From Meconema thalassinum (taxonomy: Eukaryota > Arthropoda > Insecta > Orthoptera > Tettigoniidae): 64,000 bases of DNA. The position numbers and the translations under genes are program-made. The notes below the pieces were generated by a model. The model saw nothing but the letters and a program-made list of their open reading frames with translations, was not told the DNA's origin and did no database searches. The DNA is taken from positions 366,035,387-366,099,386 of the forward strand of contig OX336388.2 in NCBI GenBank assembly GCA_946902985.2, written 5' to 3'. Numbering within the stretch: the first letter of the stretch is position 1; every line of letters starts with the position of its first letter. Positions 8,900-20,964 of the stretch are shown piece by piece.

Positions 8900-11703
8900 T
8901 TTTTAGCCTACTTTTCACATTTTGCAACAAGAAGTTCCGTTAAGAACTATACAGCCTACTTTTCATGCCAATGATTATTTTACAGAATATGAACCTATCT
9001 AGAATAATGACGAAATTAAGTTGCTAATATCGAAATTTCCAATTAGTTCGAAATACTGTATACCTGGCATAATGTATCCTAATAGAGCACTACAGTTGGC
9101 AGCCCTGATGACTGAATATATTCTTAGTTCCGTCTCTTACGGTACTAAATACAAAATTTGTTTGAAGTCCACTGGATAGCATGGACGTTACATGCAGTTA
9201 AACATTGGATCTAACAGCGCGCGTAAAATCATGTTGGCAACAATGTCATGCATGTAATGGTCAGAAATAATCTGAAATAATATGATCTATTGTTGTGCCA
9301 ATTTCGAATGAAATCCATTAGTTAGTATAGAAGTTACATGCATTTAAAAATTGGACCTATCAGCAGGCTTAGAATCATGTTGGCAACACTGACGTATATT
9401 AGTTACTCCAAATTCGTCTAGAATGCCAGGTACTATATGTGTGCAAAGTTTAGAGCTATTGGCTTGCATACTTTCTGATATATTGATATTAGGGTAACAA
9501 AAGTAGGGACAGCACATATTAACAGTTGGCAGCCCTGGTTGCTCCTTAGAATACGCATAGTCATATCTGTTATGGTACACATAGCACATACGAAATTTGG
9601 TTGAAATCCAAATGATAGTATGGAAGTTACATGTATTTAAAGTTGGACCTGTCAGCAGGCTTAGAAATCATGTTGGTAGCACTGACGTATATAAGTTACT
9701 CCAAATTAATATAGAATGTCAGGTACTATACGTGTGCATAGTTTAAAGCTGTCGGCTTGCATACTTTCTGATATATTGGTATTTGGATAAAATAAATTAG
9801 GAGCATTTATTAACAGTTGGCAGCCTTGGTAGGTCTTAAGAATATGCTCAGTCGTATCCGGTTATGTACACATACAACATACGAAATTTGGTTGAATTCC
9901 GCTTGATAGTGTAGAAGTTATATGCATTTAAAAATTGGACCTATCAGGAGGCTTATGATCATTTTGGCAACACTGCTATGTTTGGCCTCCTGGAAATTAA
10001 ACTAAAATATTATGATCTGTACGTGTGCCAATTTTGAAATAGCTCCCATTCATACTTTCCATGATATCCAACATGGAGCTCAAATTTCAATTGCGATTTT
10101 TTAGCAGTTGGTAGCACTGACATCATTTTCAAACATGGCCGTGTGATATTCAGTTATAGATCTTTACTCCTACCAAATTTTGTTTCGATTGCTGCAGCCG
10201 TTTAGGAGTTGATAGGGGGGGACACACACACAGCCAGACAGACAGACAGAAGGACAGACAGACAGACAGACAGACAGACATTTGCCCGATCTCATGTATA
10301 CTTTTTCCTCATTTTTGCAAAATGTGAAAAGTAGGCTAAAAATGAGGAAAAAGTAGTCTTATGAGATCGATCCGGGAAAATGTCTGTCTGTCCGTCTGTC
10401 CTTCTGTCTGTCTGGCTGTGTGTGTGTGTCCCCCCTATCAACTCCTAAACGGCTGCAGCAATCAAAACTAAATTTAGTATGAGTAAAGATGTGCACCGGA
10501 TTAGCTCACGTCCATATTTGAAAATGATGTCAGTGCTACCAACTGATGAAAAAACGCACTAGAAATTTGAGCTCCATGTTAGATATCTTGCAAGGTATGC
10601 ATGAGAGCTATTCCAAAATTGGCACACATGTAGATGATACTATTTCAGTTTAATTTCCAGGAGGCCAACCATGACAGTGTTGCCAAAATAATTTTAAGCC
10701 TTCTGATAGATCCAATGTTTAAATGTATATAACTTCTACACTATCAACTGGATTTCAACCAAATTTTGTATGTAATATCTGTACATAAACAGATATGACT
10801 GAGCGTATTCTTAAGAGCCACCAGGGCTGCCAATTGTTAATAATTGCTCTCTCTATTTTTTAAATCCAAATACCAATATGTCAGAACGTGTGCAAGCCAA
10901 CAGCTTTTAACTATGCACACGTATATTCTGACATTTTAGATTAATTTGGAGTAACTTATATACGTCAGTTCTACCAACATGATTATAAGCCTGCTGATAG
11001 TACCAATTTTTAAATACATGTAACTTCTATACTATCAGTTGGATTTCAACCAAATTTCGTGTGTGCAATGTGTATGACTATGACTATAAGTATTGTTAAG
11101 AGCAATCAGGGCTGCCAACTGTTAATAAATGCTGTCTATATTCTTTTTACCCTAATATCAATATATCAGAAAGTATGCAAGCCAACAGCTCTATACTTTG
11201 CACACGTATAGCACCTGCCATTCTAGATTAATTTGGAGTAATTAATACAAGGCGGTGCTGCCAACATGATTCTATGCCTGTTGATATGTCCAATTTTAAA
11301 ATACATGTAACTTCTATACTAACAAATGGATTTCATCCAAAATTGGCACAACAAGATATCATAATAATTCAGATTATTTCTGACCAGCACACGCATGGTA
11401 TTGTTGGCAACATGCTTTTACGCGTGCTGATAGATTCAGTGTCTAACTGCATGTAACGTCCATTGGACTTCAACCAAATTTCGTATTCTGTACCTTAAGA
11501 GGTGGAACTAAGAATATATTCAGACACCAGGGCTGCCAACTGTAGTGCTCTATTAGGCTTCATTATACCAGGTATATTTTGAACTAATTAGATATTTCGA
11601 TATTACCAACTTAATTTCGTCATTATTCTAGATAGGTTCATATACTGTAGAATAATCATTGGCATGAAAAGTAGGCTTTATAGATCTTCACGGAACTTCT
11701 TGT
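8900..11703 (+). mobile_element. E3: family A Helentron/HINE-like element, interrupted by E2
   Basis: The left-end motif TTTTTAGCCTACTTTTC is at 8900-8926 and the element resumes at 10342 with AATGAGGAAAAAGTAG. E2 was therefore inserted into the loop of its left-end hairpin. After 10342 come GTCTGTCTGTCC and GTGTGTGTCCCCCCTATC, then diverged repeat units. The right end is at 11655-11703 (AAAAGTAGGCTTTATAG, then a hairpin around TTCACGGAACTTCTTGTT). No coding frame is seen. Confidence 0.7.
8927..10341 (-). mobile_element. E2: family A element nested in E3
   Basis: Its right end, read in reverse, is at 8927: ACAAG, then stem AGTTC, loop CGTTAA and stem GAACT, then AGCCTACTTTTC. Its left end is at about 10,290-10,341, with CTCATTTTTGCAAAATGTG and GTAGGCTAAAAA. 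The ACAGACAG microsatellite lies at 10,218-10,280. Phrases such as CAGTTGGCAGCCCTG recur at 9093, 9533, 9814 and 10,105. Together E2 (minus) and E3 (plus) form a large inverted repeat. Confidence 0.7.
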
Positions 11704-11730
11704 TAATTTTGTATTAATTAATTAATTAAT

Positions 11731-12095
11731 ATCGTATGGCCTCGGGTGCCGGGTGAAAGCTTTGTTAATTGGCGTCCAGAGGGCAGCATGCATGTAAAAT
11801 TGTACCGCTCCTTGGAGCGCTCTGTAAGTCAAGGAGAATAGATATATAAGCTCCTTGATACTATAGGGCTTTCGAGTAAAGAAAGGAGGAACTTTTTCTG
11901 TTGGTGGAAAATCCCGAGATAATTTTGCCTTTATGAACAAGGCCTACTGAATTCAAATGGGTAATTTAACGTGCCAAAAACGTATGACATGCGTATCGTA
12001 TTTTTTGTCGCCTTTCAAAAATCACTTACCACTCCAGGAGAGAACCTGCAAGATTGGGGTTGGCAGTCCGACATGATAACCACTCACCCACCGTG
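11731..12095 (-). repeat. tRNA-derived SINE, family S5, copy 1
   Basis: On the minus strand the head has an A-box-like GAGTGGTTATCATG and the phrase GTCGGACTGCCAACCCC. A B-box-like GCAGGTTCTCTCC follows, and a body of about 300 bp ends in CATACGAT next to an ATTA-rich tail. Copies with the same order lie at 47,134-47,500 and 60,705-61,074. Confidence 0.7.
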
Positions 12096-12430
12096 AATAG
12101 AAAAATAAGAAATTTGAATAATATGTATACCACAATTGATTTTTTATGAAGATACAATCCAAGCGAGAGACATAAATTTCCATCATTTTGTACATATAGT
12201 AAGTATAAATACACCCAGACTATGTTATTAGTGTATGTCAGTTAGTTTTTGAGTTATCACTAAATCGGATGTTAAAAAACAACTTTCGGAAAACGAGCGA
12301 TAAACATAAATGCATCGATATTACGTATCACACTGACAGGACAAAAAGAGGTTGCAATTCTTTGCTTTTTAGATCGTAACACAAAAACCGTTGCTCATAA
12401 TGACATACATTTTTTACCAAAGCATCATAT

Positions 12431-13943
12431 AACAAGTAGTTCCGTGAAGAACTATACAGCCTATTTTCATATATCCTTATGTTAATTGCCTCTATCTACA
12501 TACAAAATTCCAGTTTGATTGCTGTTATAGATTCGTAGATATTGAGAACCGTCTAAATATTTCGGATGGTCGCCATGTTGGATTTTATATATGTAGGTCC
12601 TAGAGTTGTGTACTGTTACATGAAGATTATTGTTTACGTGTAGCATTCAAACTTCAATCGCCTGATTAGGACACAAGAAGTAACAAGGAGATTTTAAAAT
12701 TTCGCACAGCTTTCATCTGGTGGTTATGGAAACAATTGAAATAAATTAGATGCCAGTGGATTAACATTCGTATAAGGGTTTACTGTACCAGTTTCACTGC
12801 ACTCGGATGGTTAAATTGCGAGAAACGTCCATGTGAATATTTATACTTCGCGTTGCCGCCATGTTGAATTTGTGATCACCAGGTTATTTAAAGTCCTATA
12901 GGTGAACTTAAGTTCATAGCCGCTATGAACATAAGAAAATCAGTTTGATTGCTATAATAGAATCGTAGATATTCAGAGCCGTCTAAATATTTCGGATGGT
13001 CGCCATGTTGGATTGTTAAATGTATAGACCATAGAGTCATGTACCATTAAAGGAAAATTATTGCGTAGGTTCATTATTCAAACTTTCACATCGATCGCAT
13101 GATTACGACACAAGAAATAAAAACTTAATTTTAAAATTCGTAAAGCCGCCATTTTGAGATTATGTTAACAATTGAACTAAATTAGATACCAGTGTATTAC
13201 AATGTGTATAAACATTTCCTGTACCAGATTTCATTGCGTTTGGAACATTAAATCGCGAGAATGGTCTATTTCAAATTTTCAAATTCGCTTGGCCGCCATG
13301 TTCGTTTTGTTGTTAACCGGTTATTGAAAGTCTTATAGATGAACTTCCAGTAGTGCCCTTTATCTCCGTACAAAATGTCAGAGTGATACCGCTAATACTT
13401 TCAAAGATATAGAATGCCGGTGAAATATTCGCACATCCGCCATCTTGTGGTTATGTAATCAATTGAACCAAGTTAGATGTCGGTGCATTAAAATGTGTAT
13501 AAACATATACTGTACCAAGTTTTATTGCGTTTGGTATGTTAAATCGCGAGAAACGTGTATTTAAAAATCGCAAATTCGCGTGGCCGCCATGTTGCTTTTG
13601 TAATAACCAGTTTTTCAAACGTCACATAGATGAACTTCTAGTAGTTCCTTTTATCACCGTAAAATATTCCAGGGTGATATCGGAAATAGTTTCGGAGATA
13701 TTGAATGCTGGTGAAATATTTAGCACAGCCACCATGTTGGATTGGTGAGACGTAACAAGATTTCAAGGGTACGGTCGGGGTCTTCCGGAATAGTGCTATG
13801 AACTTACCGATTTTCATTGAAATCGCTCCATCCGTTTAGATATTATTAGGGGACACACACACACACACTCCTCACACACACAGACACATGGGCATAAGGT
13901 GATCTCATAAGTCTATTTTTTCAAAATTGAAAATAGGCTAAAA
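12431..13943 (-). mobile_element. E4: family B Helentron/HINE-like element
   Basis: The right end in reverse is at 12431: AACAAG, then stem TAGTTC, loop CGTGAA, stem GAACTA, then CAGCCTATTTTCA. Internal units repeat the phrase TTGCCGCCATGTTG/TGGCCGCCATGTT and CGAATATTTCGGATGG-like blocks. The left end lies at about 13,895-13,943, with an AC-rich microsatellite, GATCTCATAAGTC and AAAATAGGCTAAAA. It is an intact non-coding copy of the family that is also seen as E6, E11 and E12. Confidence 0.7.
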
Positions 13944-14329
13944 TGCATTGAAAAATCGATTTCTTGAAGCAAGTAAGCAGGCCCCTTAAGACCATGGTCA
14001 CCTCCATCCCAATCCCAGCCTTAGTAACAAATACACACGATACTACACGAACATTCCTAACACAGTCTTAAATATACATTTTACAAACACTGGATCATAT
14101 GGCTCCAATATCCTAACCCTTAATCATTCAACAACCTCGTAGTTCCGCCCTTTCAAACAACATCTAACTAACTGAATAAAACACATGTTGATAGGCAGGT
14201 ATTTAAAAACAAATTAGAATGTGTATTATAAATCAATATTTTTACGTGCCACCCCCTAGTGGCACTTCCGTTTACTGGATTACGGTGGGTGAAAGCACAA
14301 CACAATGGTCCTTTTAGAGAAATAATAGT
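13944..14329. other. No gene recognised
   Basis: No domain-bearing frame and no clear repeat boundary is seen. An (AC)n microsatellite begins shortly after, at 14,357-14,392. Confidence 0.4.
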
Positions 14330-14355
14330 GTTATTACATGTCTACAAACGTTCAC

Positions 14356-14396
<41 letters not shown>

Positions 14397-15132
14397 TGAG
14401 CCTAACTTCAGAAAACACTACTAGTCACTATTAGTTTCCACATTTACAATCTAACACTGTCCTCGCTATTTATGTTCTCTCTGCCCGTGAGGCGTTACAG
14501 TGTTCCAGCTTACACTCACACGTACAGTCTACACAAGTTCTCTACAGCCTCACCCTTGCCAATTCACTTACTTGCAGAGTCCTCTTGCTGCTCCTTGTGC
14601 GCTCTTGCCCGTCCCGTGTCGATCCCGCGACCACGTCTTCCACGAAGCACCGCGACACCTCCAAGCACTCACAGTCCTGACTCAAAGTTGCACCCTGGCA
14701 GACAGGCTTCCACTCTGTTAACTTAGACGACCAGTAATAATCGCTGTACTGCTCCGCACTCACTCACCTGACAACACTTCAATACACACTAGCACTGACC
14801 AATACTGTCCAATACACTGCCTCCCTCGCCGCGGCTCGCTGGTTTATATGGGATCAGTCCCTGGCCTGGAAAGTTCTAAATGTCACAACCTATTACCGCA
14901 TTGAGTCTGTTCTCGATGGTTCGACATCCAGACTTTTCACGTATTCTCTGGCCGGCCAGCGATGACTCACAGGTGCTCCGCTATTGTGTCTGCCGGTGGG
15001 AGGGGCCGGGAGGGTGTGGGAACTTTCTCTCTCCGGCTGATGGTTCTGTCCAAGGCCGACGAGACAGCTGCTTTGTTCTGTCACACTGTCGCTCACCCGA
15101 AAGTCTCCTGCCGGTTCGTGGCGGTACTTAAC
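14330..15132 (-). mobile_element. Possible solo LTR (unverified)
   Basis: The interval starts TGTTA and ends TAACA, is much richer in GC than its surroundings, and has no coding content. On the minus strand, starting TGTTAAGTACC, a TATA-like CCATATAAACC lies near 14,850. That is a plausible U3-R layout for an LTR of about 800 bp. The flanks (AATAG and ATATT) do not match, so a target duplication is not supported. An (AC)n run at 14,357-14,392 lies inside. It might instead be an unrelated promoter-like or CpG-rich region. Confidence 0.3.
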
Positions 15133-16188
15133 AATATTATTCATTTAATTGTATACAAATATCACTCTTCTAATAACTCGTTGTTCCAAGGATATTTTTT
15201 TTACTTACGAATTTATGTTTCATTGTTAATTTCATACAAGAGTGATCTTCTTTGCAGCCAGTAGCGTTGCCTAACATGCTAAGACAGGCTCCGAAAGTGC
15301 AATGGGGAGTTGCTGCAAGCTCATACATCCGTGGTTCAAATCTATTCTACGCTCCAAAATGTGGAAAGGTTGTATTTTATTAGAACGTTTATCTTATGAT
15401 CTATATCTACGGGATTTCCTCTTTACGTTTAATCTGAACCACAAGACCTGACATACCTCGACAATCTCACATTCATAATCCAGGAATCGAATTCAGTTCG
15501 CTCGCCCTACTGAAAAGCCAGTAACTTGTCTGATGTGATATCATACCACTGTTCCATACCCTCTCCAAGTTAATGACAAAATGGTACCTTATTAAGGCGT
15601 CCTACCTTAATCCTGTTCTCAATAATTCATGATGCACAGCCGAAAATAATAGACTATATAAGACAAATTCAATGAATCCAATCACACGAATCTGATGACC
15701 AGGTTGTCCAAATTCTCCACATGAAGTAACAACAACCTTTTAGTGTGAATGCACGATAAACCGTTCTTATTGTCTACTTGTAAACATCGTGCAGCCGTTC
15801 CAACATGCTTCCTGTTATATTTGTTGTCCTTCCTCTTGAGCCCGGAAAATGCAGATATTTTGCATGTAGGCCCATGCATTATTTCTTTTGTCGTTAATTT
15901 AGTTTAGGAGATTGGGACATCTTCGTCTTTAGCCCCGAGTTCACGTGTGTTAACTTGTCTGAGTATGTAACTGGATACAGGACAGGGGTGGATTAGTTCA
16001 CCGGGACATAAAAATTAGGTAGGACTACTATACGGGTATTTGACAGCAATTATGCACCTAGTAACTTTTCTGAACACTTATTAGTCAAAGCACAAACTAC
16101 AGCTGTGCGATCCCCTCAGGGTTGTACAAAGAACAACAATGTACAAATGAGGTAAAATATGCAATTAAAACTGAATATATGTATTAAC
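15133..16188. other. No gene recognised
   Basis: Phrases like GTGGTTCAAATC (about 15,331) and AGGAATCGAATTC (about 15,482) resemble B boxes of worn SINEs, but I cannot outline elements. Only short frames are present. Confidence 0.35.
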
Positions 16189-16199
16189 AAAATTAGTCC

Positions 16200-16724
16200 G
16201 CGGCTTCGGTGGCGTAGTCGGTAACATGCTGAGCTTCTATGCCCAGGATAGCGGGTTCAAACCCGGGCGAAGCCGTTGGATTTTTAAGAGCGTTATAAAT
16301 CCTTCAGTATGCCTTCCTTCGGAGGGGAAGTAAAGCCGGCGGTGCCATGTCATAGATTTATGGCAAGTTAAAGAACCTTCCACTAATTACACCTGTGTGA
16401 AGCTAAATTGGATAGGTTAAGAATGTAAACAACCCTCTTAGGTTTCTACGTTCGTTGCCAAGAGCCGACTGCGGTGGCATCTAGTAGCTAAGTTCTGAAC
16501 TTGGCCTAGTAGTCGTTGACGGTGGCGCTTGGCGACAAAAGTTGGAACTATTTGAAAAATTCTAATTTGCAGTCTGTACTTAAATTAAAAAACAGATAAC
16601 ACACACTAATACAGTCATCACAATTAAGACCGGTTATCAGACAGATTCTACACACACCCAAAGTACACGGGGCTACATGACGGCGTTGTCGCAGCTCCTA
16701 AACTTAAGAACCAACCAACCAACC
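16200..16724 (+). repeat. tRNA-derived SINE, family S1, copy 1, with 11-bp target duplication
   Basis: The head GGCTTCGGTGGCGTAGTCGG carries an A box, and GGTTCAAACCC is a B box. Head ends GGCTTCG and CGAAGCC can pair, as in a tRNA acceptor stem. The body is about 430 bp and the 3' end is a short (AACC)n tail. The 11-mer AAAATTAGTCC occurs immediately before (16,189-16,199) and after (16,725-16,735), a clean target-site duplication. Pol III transcription is expected from the boxes. Confidence 0.9.
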
Positions 16725-16735
16725 AAAATTAGTCC

Positions 16736-18398
16736 AGATCAAGAGCCGGTAGAATATCCTTGTTCACAGCCGTGTTGTAAATTACCAACATAGTAGTTAT
16801 ATGTGCAGTTTGAATCTTTTGCTCACTTGTTTCAAAAGAATTCCTCTTGTTTGTGAATATGCCCAGCTGCAGTTCCCTGTCATAATTCTGTACCTATGGA
16901 TGGCATATTGTTTTAGAAGAATGGTCAGATTATTATTGAATATCTTGTATGTCGAATGTAGAGAATATCTTTGGGCTGGTAGAACGAGAAGGAGTTAGTA
17001 ATAACTACGCACATAATTACAGTCACACAGGTTATCTGGTAAATCATCACACACCAAAGTACATTGGTCTACTGATCAATATAATCCTTGTCTGAAAAAT
17101 TAAAGAACACAGCAAAATAGACGCCTTAACGTCTTATTTAATAACTGCACATGTACTTCCCAGCCATCGGTTACTAATTTATCGGTCAATCTTATGTGAT
17201 ATTCCGTATGCACAATGGGACATTCAGTATTATTCAACTTCCCATGCATGCACCTGTCTCGTTACTGCGTATTGGTACCGATAATGAACGGCAAATCACT
17301 CGACACTGCTAACTAGCAGCTAACTTCATTACGACTGTGTTAGGTGACTCACAATCGAAAAACAGACAGATCATATTACGAATGGGGGCCACTAATTAGC
17401 AGGGATTCTCATTGACAAAAGGCATCGGAAACATAACAAGTAGACACTCACAGGTGATTCCTTTTATGTTCTGGTCACCTTTGTCCATGTCAGTTAATAT
17501 ATATTTTGAAAAAACTATTCTATGAGTATTTTTTAAAAGCTGAAATGTCACTTTCTATGGCTTTCCTTGCTTACTGTGTTGTCATGATCTAGAAGAAATA
17601 GGTTGTTGATATTGTTTCATTGATATTGTTTTATGGCCTTGACCTCTTGCGTGTATTAAATTTGCCAGATAACTCGCATTTTTGAAGAGCCTGTTGTACA
17701 GTAGTGCGTGCAACTGTAATTTATGGAGTTAATGATTAAGGGGTGACCCAGATTTCACATAAGGTACTATCGAACTTGGAGGGAATGTAGGCAGAACCGA
17801 TAAAAATCTACATTCAGAAAGCGACTTCCAGCAACCCATTGCAGTCGTGGTACATGACTGAATACACTTGACCACGCTGCTGGGTACTATGGAACTAGAT
17901 ATTTCATTAAAAGCCGTCATATGATGTAAAAAAGGGATCGTTGCACTGACGCATTATTTCATGAAATGACTAAATTTCGCCGTCGCATAGTGAAATTCTT
18001 TGTGTAGATTATCTAACGAGAAGACACTTCATGAACTACCGGTAGCATTGTCCTCATGGTGCTTTCCAAGAAGTAATAGGGGCAATATACGGGTTGGAAG
18101 CCACCGTGGACGTTCAACGGCTGTTTTTTTATTGAGGAGTAATTTTGACAATTAACGATTTCTGCAATTTTTGTTTTGTTCAGCCTGCACATTTTGTTAT
18201 AATTATGTTGTTTCATTATTGTATTTTTTGTTAAAAATACATTTTAAACCATAACAAACAAGCATTAATTTATTTCTTGGAATAGTTCCTGTATGACGGC
18301 GAAAAGTTAATGTAAGACTCCATTCCGTCAGTCACTTCACGAAGAGTCGAATCAACAAACACCGGATCTTCATGAAGTAATTTAACTGATAATGTAAC
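16736..18398. other. No gene recognised; one SINE tail fragment
   Basis: A piece at about 17,005-17,075 matches the S1 SINE tail (CACACAGGTTATCTGG, then CACCAAAGTACA). The rest has only short frames without recognisable domains on either strand. Confidence 0.4.
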
Positions 18399-18406
18399 AT
18401 CATTTC

Positions 18407-19459
18407 ATTCGGTTGGTTGGTTGGTTGGTTCCTTACTTTTCAGGGTTGCGACAACGCGGTCATGTAGCCCCGTGTACTTCGGGTGTGTGTAGAATTTGTC
18501 TGATAACCGGTGTTAATTCTGATGGCTGTATTAGTGTGTATTATCTGTGATTGAGGTAGGACTGTAGACGATCAATTTTTCAAGTAGCTCCTACTTTCGC
18601 CACCTAATGCTACCATCCACGACAACTAGCTGCTGACTTGGATACTAGATGCCATCGCAGCCAGCACTTGGTGACGAAAGTTGGAACTAATATAGCGTTA
18701 TCAAACTAACCTACACATTTTAGCTTTCACAGGTGTAGTTAGTGAAAGGTTCTTTTTCATGCCATAAATCTATGACATGGGACCGCCGGCTTTACTTCCC
18801 CTCCGAAGGACGGCCTACTGAGATTTTTTAACCCTCTAAAAAATCCAATGACTTCGGCCGGGTTTGAACCCACGATCTTGGACATTATTATTTATTTATT
18901 GAATATCCAGTACAGCATGGAGCCCCATTTTACCAACTACATTAGGGCTGTAGTTAATAAGCATATTTTTAAAAGAAAGATTAATTGCTCAATTTGCTAT
19001 AGATGTGCTGAATGAATGTTAAGAATTGCTTATAACAACAAGGTTTCTTGAAAACTTCACACAATGGTTTATAAAATTCTAGATTACTGATATAACAACA
19101 TGAATTTATCTGATTTGGATAAAACAGCTGCACGAATTCGCTCTCCAGGCACATAATTTCTTGTGGTATACATTTGAAAAACTTGTCCAAAGCCTACTCA
19201 CTACCTAGTTATTTCTAAGATTGGGTTCTCGTATACAGTACATAAAATGGATCATTCATTAAGATCGTAGTTTAAGAGAAGTTCCTGCGTAGGTACAATA
19301 GATTTATGCAAGTTTTCTTGATAAATGCCCAGATCAGCCATAGTTAATATTCGATTTAACAATATCATATATTTTCTTGAATATCGGGCAGGCAGTTGAA
19401 TTAGCAGGATCTTGGACATAGAAGCTCAGCATGCTACCAACTACGCCACCAAACCCCCT
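18407..19459 (-). repeat. tRNA-derived SINE, family S1, copy 2, split by a later insertion
   Basis: On the minus strand the tRNA-like head (about 19,410-19,459) reads TGGTGGCGTAGTTGG and continues, after an insertion, with GGGTTTGAACCCGGCCG near 18,858. The (CCAA)n tail is at 18,411-18,423. The 8-mer ATCATTTC flanks the whole copy (18,399-18,406 and 19,460-19,467). The insertion is at 18,886-19,407. Confidence 0.85.
18886..19407 (-). mobile_element. Retroposon (LINE/SINE 3' end) inside SINE S1 copy 2
   Basis: The 12-mer GATCTTGGACAT occurs on both sides (18,874-18,885 and 19,408-19,419), while intact S1 copies have it once. Read on the minus strand, the insert ends in (AATA)n, which is a retroposon tail. 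I do not recognise a protein in it, so the family is unknown. Confidence 0.8.
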
Positions 19460-19742
19460 ATCATTTCTTACACCATATGTCTAAATCTGTCCTTCACTTC
19501 ATGAAGAAACGCGTCAGATAGTTAAACTGTTCCTTTGTACATCAATTACCGGCTTTTCGTGAGGTGCTTAGGATTTTCAAGAAATGAAGGATTTCTCTAA
19601 CTACGACATATACAGGATCTTTCATATAAAGTAAGAACGCCAAGCGGCTGTTTTGTTATCCACTGCTACGGTGGCCTTGGCCAAGCTTGTGGCCCGCCTT
19701 GGCCCCCCTGCTTTAAGCGCGTGTACAATCCTGTATGAAATA

Positions 19743-20964
19743 TCTATATATATAAAAGAAAGTCGTGTTAGTTACACTATTTATAACTCAAGAACGGTTG
19801 AACAGATTTGGCTGAAAATTGGTGTGGAGGTAGCTTACAACCAGGAGACGGACATAGGATACTTTTTTTTAATCCCGTGACGTGACATAAAACTTCAAAG
19901 AGAATACAAGTCACTATAAAACGTAACGCATATGACAGCTAAGGCAAGTCGTTTCCAGGCAACAGTAGCTCTTGACGAGACACGGCCGACTGGATGCGAG
20001 TAGCGATCACCACTACCGGTATAGAAAGTTAGGCTCTTAACATGAAATCCCGTTAGTTACTCAACGTAATTTGTATTCTCTTTGAATCATCATTAACAAT
20101 GCCACGACAAAGACGATCGAATCTTTCCCGACAAAGCCATAATGCAAGAAGGATACGAAATATTGCGAATGAAAGGACTGAAGAAGAACAAGAAATTGCC
20201 CATGAAGAGCGCTGCGTTAGTATGGCTCGACTTCGTGCTTTTCAATCACAAGAGAAAAGTGAGGCAGCCCGTGAAACGGCTAGGTTGGCAATGCGAAATC
20301 GTCGATCGAACAACAGAGATCAAGAAGTAGATAATTTTCGACGCACAAGAAGAGATTTATCAAGTGCTGATTTGAATCGAGCAGCGTTTCGATACGATTG
20401 TAGCACTGATTACTGCTTGCATCCCAGCGTTTGCATTGGTTCAATGGACGTTCTTTGCGAGTATTGTGGTGCATTGAAGTTTTCCGGAGAAACGCCCGGA
20501 TTGTGCTGCCTTAGTGGGAAAGTGAAATTGCCATTATTGACTCCGCCACCTGAGCCATTGCATTCATTGCATTGCGCCGAAACACCCGAATCACGTCATT
20601 TTCTTGCAAACACTCAAAAATACAATGGTTGTTTCCAAATGACCTCATTTGAGGCAGACATCTAACCTGTGGCTCAAATACAAGGAAAATATGTCAGAAG
20701 AGATTTTACATCAAATTCGTGTCAGTTCCAGAAATCACGATCTTGAGTTGAATGAGGAGATACATAATCGGGCTTTACTCTTGATCGAATCACATGTGTT
20801 ACCTCATGTGCGGTAGTTTATTAGTCACGTTAGGAATGCCAGCGCCAAATCGTGAAATGAATGACGCATTTAATAAAGAATTGCAACGGGAACGTGAATA
20901 TGATCAACAGGAATTAGATTTAGTAGTTCAAACGAATGTACCCCTGTTGACGAGAGCACATATA
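19743..20964 (+). mobile_element. Degraded autonomous Helitron, 5' part
   Basis: The 5' end TCTATATATATAAAAGAAAG has the TC start of canonical Helitrons. It is followed by a leader of about 350 bp of a type common in insect Helitrons (recognised from memory). Then come remains of the Rep-helicase gene. The sequence is cut off at 20,965 by element E5, and I do not see its 3' end within the window. A large internal deletion has removed the Rep nuclease. Confidence 0.75.
20099..20963 (+). pseudogene. Helitron Rep-helicase, N-terminus plus pre-helicase piece
   Basis: The first frame (20,099-20,665, 188 codons) has an Arg/Glu-rich start. A zinc-binding block follows: CEYCGALKF, GLCCLSGKVKLP and YNGCFQMTSF. 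This is the N-terminal signature of animal Helitron proteins. After its stop, another frame reads SEEILHQIRV and LNEEIHNRALLLIE. A third reads LLVTLGMPAPNREMN and VPLLTRAH, which is the region leading to the helicase Walker A motif. The HUH Rep nuclease that should lie between is absent. The product would not be functional; in a full element Rep plus helicase drive rolling-circle transposition. Confidence 0.8.

Noticed and set aside
10200..10420. A telomere- or centromere-type array from the ACAG/GTCT runs
   Set aside because: They are short microsatellites at fixed places inside family A elements.
14472..15264. Several overlapping open frames of 73-100 codons on both strands
   Set aside because: They overlap one another in different frames, are rich in Arg/Ser/Pro from the GC-rich composition, and match no domain. 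The interval has LTR-like ends.
16200..16275. A functional tRNA gene
   Set aside because: A and B boxes and a pairing end are present, but a SINE body, a simple tail and target duplications follow directly, so it is a SINE head. The same applies to the other tRNA-like heads.
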